Shown here piece by piece: positions 7,878 to 15,539 of a DNA stretch of 64,000 bases. The notes below the pieces were generated by a model. That model saw only the letters and a list, made by a program, of their open reading frames with translations, made no database searches and was not told the origin of the DNA. The DNA lies in NCBI GenBank assembly GCA_017551095.1, contig JAFZMQ010000007.1:1-64000 (forward strand), read 5' to 3'. The stretch comes from Clostridia bacterium. GTDB lineage: Bacteria > Bacillota > Clostridia > UBA1381. Numbering within the stretch: position 1 is the stretch's first letter; the number at the start of each line of letters is the position of its first letter. A program made the translations under genes and the position numbers.

Positions 7878-8675
7878 ATGAAACACATAATAGTTAGTTT
7901 AATCGTTTTAATACTTATTCTTCCGGCTGCCCTGCTGTCCGGATGTGCGAAAAACAAGCCGTCAGATAGAGCAAAAGGCGATAAAATCGGCATTATTGGG
8001 GCTATGGATGTCGAGGTGGATGCCCTAAAAGAAGCGGCTGATATTAAAGTCGTAACAAAAATTGCCGATATGGAATTTTGCGACGGAACGCTTGGAGAAC
8101 AAAATGTAGTCATAGTTAAATGCGGAATGGGCAAGGTTAACGCAGGAATATGTGCAAATATCCTGATAAACGATTTTAATTGCACTAAAATCATCAATAC
8201 AGGCGTTGCGGGTTCCCTTGATGATAGGATTGATATTGGTGATTTTGTTGTTTCAACTGATGCCGTTCAACACGACTTTAATGTGACAGCAATCGGTTTT
8301 GAAAAAGGTGAAATCCCATACACAGGACTGTATGCATTTCCTGCGGACGAGTCGCTGCACAACACAGCAGTAAATGCGATAAAAGAATCTGCTCCCGATG
8401 TTAATGTTTTTGAAGGAAGAGTTTGTTCCGGAGATCAGTTTATTTCCACAAAAGAGCAAAAGGATAAAATAATTTCCGATTTCGGAGGATTGTGCTGCGA
8501 GATGGAGGGTGCTGCGATTGCACAGGTTTGCTTCCTTAATAACACGCCTTTTGTAGTTATCCGTGCAATTTCAGATAAACCGAATGAAACAGAATTTGTT
8601 GATTATAAGGTTTTTGAGGCACAGGCTGCGGCAAGGTGTGCACAAATCGTTCAATATATGATTGAAAATATGTGA
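7878..8675 (+). CDS. Lipoprotein 5'-methylthioadenosine/S-adenosylhomocysteine nucleosidase
   Basis: The C-terminal 230 residues are a clear MTA/SAH nucleosidase: IGIIGAMDVEVDAL, GMGKVNA, NTGVAGSL, VQHDFNVTAIGF, CEMEGAAIAQVC and RAISDK. The two catalytic Glu and the Asp are kept. The enzyme cleaves adenine from methylthioadenosine and S-adenosylhomocysteine. Unusually, it begins with a hydrophobic signal segment ending in LLSGC, a lipobox, so the mature enzyme should be lipid-anchored outside the membrane, whereas the usual MTAN is cytoplasmic. I chose the ATG at 7878, ten bases after GAGGTG, over an upstream GTG inside that site. It is 74 bases before the STAS gene on the same strand. Confidence 0.85.
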   Translation: MKHIIVSLIVLILILPAALLSGCAKNKPSDRAKGDKIGIIGAMDVEVDALKEAADIKVVTKIADMEFCDGTLGEQNVVIVKCGMGKVNAGICANILINDFNCTKIINTGVAGSLDDRIDIGDFVVSTDAVQHDFNVTAIGFEKGEIPYTGLYAFPADESLHNTAVNAIKESAPDVNVFEGRVCSGDQFISTKEQKDKIISDFGGLCCEMEGAAIAQVCFLNNTPFVVIRAISDKPNETEFVDYKVFEAQAAARCAQIVQYMIENM

Positions 8676-8749
8676 CTGCATAAGCTTTTTTGAAAAATAT
8701 CCCGATTTTCCGGCTTATAAAGCACTAATTTTGAATAAGGAGATAGAAA

Positions 8750-9049
8750 ATGGAAATTTTAAAAAACAAAACAGGTAGCAATCTTGTTATATATCTTTCG
8801 GGCAGACTTGACACGGTATCCGCTCCGCAGCTTGAAGAAGAATTGAAAGCATCAATCGGTGATGTGACAGAGCTTATTTTAGACATTTCAAATTTGGAGT
8901 ATATGTCATCGGCAGGACTTAGGATTCTTTTATCTGCACAAAAGACAATGAATGCGAAGGGCAAAATGATTGTAAAAAATGTTAACGATACAATTATGGA
9001 AATCTTTGAGGTTACCGGCTTTATCGACATTCTTACAATAGAAAACTAA
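8750..9049 (+). CDS. STAS-domain anti-sigma factor antagonist
   Basis: A 99-residue single STAS domain like SpoIIAA/RsbV. The segment EYMSSAGLRILL holds the conserved serine that is phosphorylated by the partner kinase and dephosphorylated by a PP2C-type phosphatase. AAGGAG precedes the ATG. It is the first gene of a tight operon whose next genes encode the matching phosphatase (11 bases downstream) and the kinase. Its serine region is nearly identical to that of the second STAS domain at 11670. Confidence 0.9.
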   Translation: MEILKNKTGSNLVIYLSGRLDTVSAPQLEEELKASIGDVTELILDISNLEYMSSAGLRILLSAQKTMNAKGKMIVKNVNDTIMEIFEVTGFIDILTIEN

Positions 9050-9059
9050 GGAGCGTACA

Positions 9060-10679
9060 ATGAATAAAAATATAAAATACGGGCTGTCATTCAATATAAT
9101 AAGCTTTGTTGTTTTTTTGCTGCTTGTATTCAGTATTACCGTAGGCATTGCGGGATATATGCAGTTTACGCAGTCACTTGCAACAGAATATAACGACTCA
9201 GCTTTTCGTACAGCTGAAACCGCTGCTACGCTCATAAACGCAGACAGAATAGATGAATATCTCGAAAACGGCGGAGAAGATAATGAATACAAGTTAAGCC
9301 TTTCGAGGCTTGACACTCTTTGTGAAAAGCAGAATGTGTCGGTCATTTATACCATCATTCCCGATGCGGATTACAGTCATTACACATCAATATTTAACTC
9401 GGTAAATGCAAACACGGGTTATGACCGCTGGAATATCGGCTATGTCCGGGAAACAACAAATGATGAATACAAAAAAATATATAAAGAAATGTACGAAAAC
9501 GGACTTGAGAGAGGTACGGTTATTCGGGACAAGAATTTGAACGGCGGACTGCCTCACATTACATCACTAATTCCGCTAAAAGGCTCTGACGGCATGGTTA
9601 AAGCCATACTTTGCGTACAGCGTCCTATGGAGCAGCTTTTAATCGGCAGACGAGGATACTTGAAGCATGTGTCCCTGATAATGATTATTATTGCAATACT
9701 GGCGTCTTTAATTGCAGGTTTTGGAATAAGAAAATACTTCATCAGTCCGGTCAAAAAAATATCGGAAGAGGCGGAGCGTTTTGCTGCGGAAAATCGCATA
9801 GCTGACAAAAATGTGCTTAAAAATTTGAGTAAATTAAATGAAATGCGTGCCTTGGCATCATCTGTTGAAAAGATGGAACTGGACACAGTAAGCTATATTG
9901 AAAATATAACATCAATAACGGCTGACAAAGAGAGAATGGGTACGGAGCTTAATATTGCAAGTCAGATTCAGGAAGGTTCTATTCCCACAATTTTCCCGCC
10001 GTATCCTGACAGAAAGGAATTTGACATATATGCGTCAATGACTCCTGCAAAGGAAGTCGGCGGTGATTTTTATGACTTTTTCCTTATTGATGATGACCAT
10101 CTGGGCTTAGTCATGGCGGATGTATCAGGCAAAGGCGTACCTGCCGCACTCTTTATGATGGTTACAAAAATCCTTGTCAGTGAAATAGCAAAAACAGGCA
10201 TTTCGACAGATGAGATCCTCTCTACTGTAAACAACAGAATATGTGCTCATAACAAAGCAGGAATGTTTGTAACGGTATGGCTCGGTATTTTGGAAATTTC
10301 CACAGGTATTTTAAGAGCGTCAAATGCAGGTCACGAATACCCTGCAATAAAACGTGCAAACGGCAAATTTGAACTATTTAAGGATAAGCACGGTTTTGTC
10401 GTTGGCGGCATGGATGACATAAAATACAATGAATATGAGATAAAGTTATCAAAAGGCGATACTATATTCCTTTATACAGACGGCGTTACAGAAGCCACAA
10501 ACGCAAATAACGAGTTGTTTGGAAATGACCGGCTTGTATCCGCACTTAATATAAAAAGCGAATTTTCCACCGCAGAACTTTTGGAGTGTGTAAAATCGGA
10601 AATTGATAAATTTGTCGGGAAGGCACCGCAATTTGACGATATTACAATGATGGCGGTTAGATATTTTGGAGGGAAATAA
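9060..10679 (+). CDS. Membrane-bound SpoIIE/RsbU-type serine phosphatase
   Basis: This 539-residue protein has a membrane segment near 12-32, an extracytoplasmic sensor region to about 205, a second membrane segment, a HAMP-like linker (about 225-280) and a PP2C SpoIIE domain (about 300-538). EVGGDFYDFF, MADVSGKGVPAALFM and TDGVTEA carry the metal-binding aspartates. It should sense an external or envelope signal and dephosphorylate one or both STAS proteins of the operon, freeing them to bind the RsbW-like kinase. No other input domain is visible in the sensor region. Confidence 0.88.
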   Translation: MNKNIKYGLSFNIISFVVFLLLVFSITVGIAGYMQFTQSLATEYNDSAFRTAETAATLINADRIDEYLENGGEDNEYKLSLSRLDTLCEKQNVSVIYTIIPDADYSHYTSIFNSVNANTGYDRWNIGYVRETTNDEYKKIYKEMYENGLERGTVIRDKNLNGGLPHITSLIPLKGSDGMVKAILCVQRPMEQLLIGRRGYLKHVSLIMIIIAILASLIAGFGIRKYFISPVKKISEEAERFAAENRIADKNVLKNLSKLNEMRALASSVEKMELDTVSYIENITSITADKERMGTELNIASQIQEGSIPTIFPPYPDRKEFDIYASMTPAKEVGGDFYDFFLIDDDHLGLVMADVSGKGVPAALFMMVTKILVSEIAKTGISTDEILSTVNNRICAHNKAGMFVTVWLGILEISTGILRASNAGHEYPAIKRANGKFELFKDKHGFVVGGMDDIKYNEYEIKLSKGDTIFLYTDGVTEATNANNELFGNDRLVSALNIKSEFSTAELLECVKSEIDKFVGKAPQFDDITMMAVRYFGGK

Positions 10680-10680
10680 A

Positions 10681-11088
10681 GTGAAAGAACTTACGATTGA
10701 TGCGACAGTTGAAAATATCAATAAGGTTACTGAATTCATAAATGAGCAGCTTGAAACCTGCGGCTGTCCGATAAAGGCACAAATGCAGATAGATGTTGCC
10801 ATTGACGAATTATTCAGCAATATCGCACACTACGCCTACAATCCCGATGTCGGTCCTGCAACAGTACGGGTTGAGGCACGGGAAAATCCTTTATCTGTAA
10901 TAATAACCTTTATTGATAATGGAAAACCGTATGATCCGCTTAAAAAAACCGATCCTGATATAACTCTTTCGGCAGAGGACCGCGAGATCGGCGGACTTGG
11001 CATATTCCTTGTTAAAAAGACAATGGACGATGTTAGCTATGAATACAAGGACGGACAAAACATTTTAACAATAAAGAAAAACATTTAG
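10681..11088 (+). CDS. RsbW/SpoIIAB-like ATP-binding anti-sigma kinase
   Basis: A GHKL-type ATPase of 136 residues. AIDELFSNIAHYA is the N box, FIDNGKPYDP the G1 box and GGLGIFL the G2 box. Such kinases bind a sigma factor or other target and phosphorylate the STAS antagonist. No sigma factor gene lies nearby, so the controlled target is unknown. The GTG at 10681 follows GGAGGG by seven bases and lies one base after the phosphatase stop, which implies translational coupling. Confidence 0.87.
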   Translation: MKELTIDATVENINKVTEFINEQLETCGCPIKAQMQIDVAIDELFSNIAHYAYNPDVGPATVRVEARENPLSVIITFIDNGKPYDPLKKTDPDITLSAEDREIGGLGIFLVKKTMDDVSYEYKDGQNILTIKKNI

Positions 11089-11099
11089 CGAGGCAAAAT

Positions 11100-11666
11100 A
11101 TGAATATTTTTGATAAAGCAATAATTTTTGCGACAGAAGCACATAGCGGAATGTATCGCAAAAAGAGCAAAACGCCATATATATTGCATCCTATGGAAGC
11201 GGCGGCAATAGCAGGTACTATGACGGACGATATTGAGATAATCACAGCGGCACTGCTTCACGATACGGTTGAGGATACAGCCGTTACCATTGAAGAAATA
11301 AAGGATAGATTCGGCAGCCGTGTTGCCGATTTGGTAAAAAGCGAAACTGAGGATAAGCGTGAAGAGTTACCTCCTGATGCGACATGGCAGATTCGCAAAG
11401 AAGAATCCCTTGAAGTGCTAAAAAACACCGATGATTTGGGCGTAAAAATACTGTGGCTTTCCGATAAACTTTCCAATATGCGTTCTTTTTACCGCAAATA
11501 CAAAAAATGCGGCAACGCTCTGTGGCAGGATTTTCATCAGAAAGACCCCGACAAGCAGTTCTGGTATTATGATACGATTGCGAACCTCTTATCCGACTTG
11601 CAAGAATTTGAGGCTTGGCAGGAATATAAATATTTGATAAATAAAGTTTTTAATAAAGGAGAATAA
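11100..11666 (+). CDS. RelA/SpoT-like HD-domain phosphohydrolase (small alarmone hydrolase-like)
   Basis: The 188-residue protein matches the (p)ppGpp hydrolase half of RelA/SpoT and the MESH1-type small hydrolases. His30 in YILHPMEAA, His54-Asp55 in LLHDTVEDT and Asp122 in LSDKLSNM form the metal site, and Glu58-Asp59 supply the hydrolysis motif. There is no synthetase domain. It probably removes pyrophosphate from (p)ppGpp or a related nucleotide. It starts 11 bases after the RsbW-like gene, linking this activity to the partner-switching module. Confidence 0.82.
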   Translation: MNIFDKAIIFATEAHSGMYRKKSKTPYILHPMEAAAIAGTMTDDIEIITAALLHDTVEDTAVTIEEIKDRFGSRVADLVKSETEDKREELPPDATWQIRKEESLEVLKNTDDLGVKILWLSDKLSNMRSFYRKYKKCGNALWQDFHQKDPDKQFWYYDTIANLLSDLQEFEAWQEYKYLINKVFNKGE

Positions 11667-11669
11667 AAA

Positions 11670-12851
11670 ATGGCAGAAGTGAAATTTAACATGGAAAACA
11701 ATGTACTTACCGTATTTTTATGCGGTCATATCGATTCGGCAAATGCGGCTGAAATCGAAGCGAAAATAACCGCAGAGCGTGAAAAAACACCGTCCGAGAA
11801 TATCATAATTGATGCGGAAAAGCTCGAATACATTTCAAGTGCCGGACTTAGAATACTTTTGCGTATCAGAAAAGATATGCCCGAAATGAAAATAATAAAT
11901 GTTTCCCCCGAAGTATATGAGATTCTGGATATGACCGGCTTTACCGAAATGATAACTGTCGAAAAGGCATACAGAGTTATTTCGGTTGACGGCTGTGAGG
12001 TTATCGGGCAAGGCGCAAACGGCAAAGTCTACCGCATAGACCGCGACACTATTGTAAAAGTGTACTTAAATCCCGATTCACTTCCCGATATACACCGTGA
12101 GCGTGAACTTGCAAGAAAGGCGTTTGTTTTGGGAATCCCGACAGCAATACCCTATGATGTTGTACGCGTCGGGGACGGATATGGCTCGGTATTTGAGCTT
12201 TTGAATGCAAAATCCTTTGCTAAAATCATTATAGAATACCCTGATAAACTTGATGAAGTAATCAAGATGTCGGTTGATTTGCTGAAAAAGATTCACGGAA
12301 CTGTTGTGAAAAAAGGCGATATGCCCGATATGAAGGAGGTTGTGCTTGGCTGGGCAGAATTTTTGAAGGACTACCTGCCCGAAGAGCAATACAATAAGTT
12401 ACATTCACTGGTTGAGGCAGTTCCCGAAGATAATCACATGATGCACGGCGATTATCATTTGAAAAATGTAATGCTCCAAGACGGAGAAGTTCTGCTTATC
12501 GATATGGATACTCTTTGTATGGGACACCCGATTTTTGAGTTGGCATCGGTATTTAATGCATATGTCGGATTCAGTGAGCTTGACCATTCGGTATCAATGT
12601 CCTTCCTCGGAATACCGCATGAAACAGCAGAGAAAATATGGGAACAAACTCTGCACCTCTACCTCGGTACAGATGATGAAAAGATAATTGAGGCGGTTAA
12701 AGAAAAGGCAATGATTGTAGGCTATACCCGTATTATGAGACGTACCATACGCAGAAACGGTCTTAATACACCCGACGGTCAAAAGCAGATTGAAGTATGC
12801 AAAAATCATTTAGCGGACCTTTTAAGTCGTGTTGATTCTTTGGTATTTTAA
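11670..12851 (+). CDS. STAS domain fused to an aminoglycoside-phosphotransferase-like kinase
   Basis: Residues 1-100 form a STAS domain with EYISSAGLRILL, almost the same target-serine segment as the gene at 8750. Residues 110-393 are an APH/choline-kinase-type phosphotransferase: glycine-rich GQGANGKVYR, KVYLN with the ATP-binding Lys, the catalytic MMHGDYHLKNVML and the metal-binding LIDMDTL. AAAGGAG precedes the ATG, three bases after the previous stop. The fusion suggests that STAS phosphorylation controls, or is controlled by, the phosphotransferase. Its substrate is unknown, and antibiotic resistance is not implied. Confidence 0.85.
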   Translation: MAEVKFNMENNVLTVFLCGHIDSANAAEIEAKITAEREKTPSENIIIDAEKLEYISSAGLRILLRIRKDMPEMKIINVSPEVYEILDMTGFTEMITVEKAYRVISVDGCEVIGQGANGKVYRIDRDTIVKVYLNPDSLPDIHRERELARKAFVLGIPTAIPYDVVRVGDGYGSVFELLNAKSFAKIIIEYPDKLDEVIKMSVDLLKKIHGTVVKKGDMPDMKEVVLGWAEFLKDYLPEEQYNKLHSLVEAVPEDNHMMHGDYHLKNVMLQDGEVLLIDMDTLCMGHPIFELASVFNAYVGFSELDHSVSMSFLGIPHETAEKIWEQTLHLYLGTDDEKIIEAVKEKAMIVGYTRIMRRTIRRNGLNTPDGQKQIEVCKNHLADLLSRVDSLVF

Positions 12852-12876
12852 CAGATAAAACAGTATGAGGTAAAGT

Positions 12877-13425
12877 ATGATTTTACTGATAAATGCATGT
12901 GTCCGAAAAGCGTCAAGAACTAAACGCTTAGCAGATCGGTTTCTTTCTGAAAAAAAGCAATCCGTAACGGAAATTAATCTTGCCGATATTGAATATCCCA
13001 AGGTTGATGAGGAATTTCTCATAAAAAGAGACTCACTGATAGCCAAAGGCGATTTTGATAACCCTATGTTTGAAATTGCAAAACAGTTTGCAAATGCTGA
13101 TGAAATCGTGATAGCGGCACCGTTTTGGGACTTATCCTTTCCGTCAAGCCTTAAACAGTATTTTGAGCAAATAAATGTTCTCGGTATAACCTTCCGCTAC
13201 ACACCGGAAGGGATACCGCAGGGGTTATGCAAGGCGACAAAACTTACATATATCACAACTTCGGGCGGAGATTTTTTCCCTGAGGAATTCGGGTTCGGAT
13301 ATGTAAAAGCATTGGCGGAAAACTTCTACGGCATACACGATGTCAGGCTCATAAAAGCCACAGGACTTGATGTTGACGGTGCAAATGTGGAAAAAATACT
13401 TGATTCTGTTTTTAAAGAATATTAA
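12877..13425 (+). CDS. Flavodoxin-fold NAD(P)H oxidoreductase
   Basis: A 182-residue protein of the flavodoxin-like/AzoR-NQO family. NACVRKASRTKRLA at the N-terminus binds the FMN phosphate, and AAPFWDLSFPSSLKQYFEQIN and TTSGGDFF are typical of these reductases. It probably transfers electrons from NAD(P)H to quinones or similar acceptors. It is the last gene of the partner-switching operon, 25 bases after the STAS-kinase gene and directly before a terminator. Confidence 0.8.
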   Translation: MILLINACVRKASRTKRLADRFLSEKKQSVTEINLADIEYPKVDEEFLIKRDSLIAKGDFDNPMFEIAKQFANADEIVIAAPFWDLSFPSSLKQYFEQINVLGITFRYTPEGIPQGLCKATKLTYITTSGGDFFPEEFGFGYVKALAENFYGIHDVRLIKATGLDVDGANVEKILDSVFKEY

Positions 13426-13451
13426 AAAAGGAGCAAATTTGCTCCTTTTTT
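13424..13451 (+). terminator. Terminator of the partner-switching operon
   Basis: AAAAAGGAGCAAA pairs perfectly with TTTGCTCCTTTTT. The T tract starts immediately after the stem, and the hairpin also lies at the 3' end of the convergent PPC gene. Confidence 0.85.
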
Positions 13452-13454
13452 TAT

Positions 13455-13896
13455 TCAATCGCTTAGTTTCCAAAACCCTGTACCCGTTTCGGAATCATAC
13501 ATACGGCCTATTACGCCGCCTATTACCGGTCTTATTTCTATTTCTGCTGTGTAAAGCACCGTTACAGACTTTAAATGTCCCCCTACGATACGATGCTCTC
13601 CTTTGTCCTTATAGGAAAAAAACAGCGTGTGTATGATGATAACGGTTTCCCTCATCATCCGTCGTAATATTTCCGGTTAAGGATACAAGCTCAAGCATAC
13701 CTGTAAGAGTCTGTGTTTCAAAAGAACTTTTTTCAGGAATGAATGTCTGAATTTCAGCCTCTGAGCATCCTCCGATACCGCTGAAAGTTGCGGATTTAAT
13801 TCCCTCTTTTGCACATATTTCAAGCAATCGGGATATAATTTCGTCACCCCTGTCCATACGGGCATATCCGACTTTGTCAAAAAACTTGTAATCCAT
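13455..13896 (-). pseudogene. PPC/DUF296-domain protein with a frameshift
   Basis: The first 93 residues follow the PPC (DUF296) family: MDRGDEIISRLLE, SATFSGIGG, LVSLTGNI and the metal-type HHTHAVF. The frame then ends at once, but continues in another frame as YKDKGEHRIVGGHLKS and EIRPVIGG to a stop at 13455. The slip is at a run of seven A (13616-13622); one base fewer restores a protein of about 147 residues. It may be a real frameshift, a slippage site or a sequencing error. The family has a ferredoxin-like trimer fold; its bacterial role is poorly known. Confidence 0.8.
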
Positions 13897-13997
13897 TTCT
13901 GTCTCCTTTTAAAATTAAACCTTTAACTATATTGTACCACGAATTCAGTTGAAAAACAATCATTTCCTCACTTTATCTTCATTTTTCGCCTAGTATA

Positions 13998-14026
13998 TTG
14001 ATTTTAATTGAATTTTGTTATATAAT
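13998..14026 (+). promoter_or_regulatory. Promoter of cstA
   Basis: TTGATT and TATAAT separated by 17 bases, about 36 bases before the ATG at 14062. Confidence 0.6.
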
Positions 14027-14061
14027 CCATTAGTTATTTAATCTTTAAAGGGAGCGAAAAT

Positions 14062-15498
14062 ATGATTTCACTATTTATTTCTTTTGCAGTATTATTTATT
14101 GGCTATATCCTTTACGGAAAAGCGGCAGAAAAAGTTTTTTCGCCTGATGACAGAGCCACTCCTGCCGTTACGGTAAATGACGGCGTTGATTTCGTACCTA
14201 TGAAGACATGGAAGGCATTTTTGGTGCAATTACTGAATATTGCAGGTACGGGCCCGATATTCGGAGCTCTTATGGGTGCGGTTTTCGGTCCGGTTGTATT
14301 TTTATGGATAGTGTTCGGCTCTATTTTGGGCGGCGCAGTTCATGATTATATGAGTGGGATGATAAGCTCACGCCATGAGGGTGCATCGATTGCCGAGCTG
14401 TCAGGCACTTATCTCGGAAAGACCGCAAAAGTGCTTATGCGTATCTTTTCGGTAGTGCTGCTGGTACTGTGCGGAACGGTTTTTGTCACAAGTCCCGCAG
14501 GGCTTTTGGACAAGCTGACACCAGCCTTTATGAACGGAACATTTTGGACTGTTATAATTCTTGCATATTATCTGCTTGCAACACTCCTACCGATAGACAA
14601 GTTAATAGGAAAGCTCTATCCCATATTCGGCATATTGCTTATAACTATGGCAGTAGCGGTTATAGGCGGCATCTTGTTTTCGGGCGGCAAATACATAATC
14701 CCCGAAATCTCGCTGCAAAACCTGCACCCCAGCGGCACTCCCATATGGCCGTATATGTTCATTACTGTTGCCTGCGGTGCGGTTTCGGGCTTTCATGCAA
14801 CACAATCGCCAATGATTGCCAAGTGTATAAAATCCGAAAAGGAAGGCAAAAAAATCTTTTACGGTGCTATGATAAGCGAGTCTGTTATAGCTCTTGTCTG
14901 GGCTGCTGCAGGAGTAGCCTTTTACGGCAGCACACAGCTTTTAAGCGAGGCACTCTCCGGCGGTGCTTCAAATGTTGTATATGAAATATCAACAGGCGTA
15001 CTCGGCATATTCGGCGGCATACTTGCTGTTGCAGGCGTAATTGTCTGCCCCATAACTTCCGGCGACACAGCCTTTCGCAGTGCAAGACTTATTTTAGCCG
15101 AGAGCTTTTCGCTTAATCAAAAGTCTATCAAAAACCGTCTGCTGATTACAATTCCGCTCCTTTTAACAGGCGGATTGCTCACATGGTTTGCGACCACAAA
15201 CGATAACGGTTTTCAGATAATATGGCGGTACTTCTCGTGGAGTAATCAGACTTTGGCAATGATTGCGCTGTGGGTATCAACCGCATACCTTATGAAAAAG
15301 GGAAAATGCCGTTTTGGTTCTTTGATTACCGCTTTTCCCGCAGCGTTTATGACAGCCGTAAGCATTACATATATTCTTATGTCAAAGGAAGGCTTCCGCA
15401 TCAATCAAACGATCTCCTACATTGTAGGAATTGCAATAGCTGTAATACTGTTTGGAATCTACTTATTTTCGCTTTTGAAGAATTCAAAAAAAGCATAA
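14062..15498 (+). CDS. cstA: CstA-family peptide/pyruvate transporter
   Basis: The 478-residue protein is made of many hydrophobic segments and matches the carbon starvation protein family: LLNIAGTGPIFGALMGA, GSILGGAVHDYMSGM, GFHATQSPMI and CPITSGDTAFRSARL. Members import peptides or pyruvate at low nutrient supply. At this length it is the short clostridial form. It is a single-gene unit between its own promoter and a strong terminator. Confidence 0.88.
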   Translation: MISLFISFAVLFIGYILYGKAAEKVFSPDDRATPAVTVNDGVDFVPMKTWKAFLVQLLNIAGTGPIFGALMGAVFGPVVFLWIVFGSILGGAVHDYMSGMISSRHEGASIAELSGTYLGKTAKVLMRIFSVVLLVLCGTVFVTSPAGLLDKLTPAFMNGTFWTVIILAYYLLATLLPIDKLIGKLYPIFGILLITMAVAVIGGILFSGGKYIIPEISLQNLHPSGTPIWPYMFITVACGAVSGFHATQSPMIAKCIKSEKEGKKIFYGAMISESVIALVWAAAGVAFYGSTQLLSEALSGGASNVVYEISTGVLGIFGGILAVAGVIVCPITSGDTAFRSARLILAESFSLNQKSIKNRLLITIPLLLTGGLLTWFATTNDNGFQIIWRYFSWSNQTLAMIALWVSTAYLMKKGKCRFGSLITAFPAAFMTAVSITYILMSKEGFRINQTISYIVGIAIAVILFGIYLFSLLKNSKKA

Positions 15499-15532
15499 AC
15501 TAAAAAAGGCTGATAACAGCCTTTTTTAGTTT
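15497..15532. terminator. Bidirectional terminator between cstA and the SLH gene
   Basis: A perfect 16-bp stem with loop ATAA; the A and T tracts are part of the stem, so it can end transcription from both convergent genes. Confidence 0.85.
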
Positions 15533-15539
15533 ACAAATA

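Noticed and set aside
11670-12851. Aminoglycoside resistance gene
   Set aside because: The phosphotransferase domain is fused to STAS and lies in a regulatory operon; the fold alone does not imply drug resistance.
14469-14984. 171-codon open frame on the plus strand
   Set aside because: It overlaps cstA in another frame and has a Cys/Arg-rich, non-natural composition.
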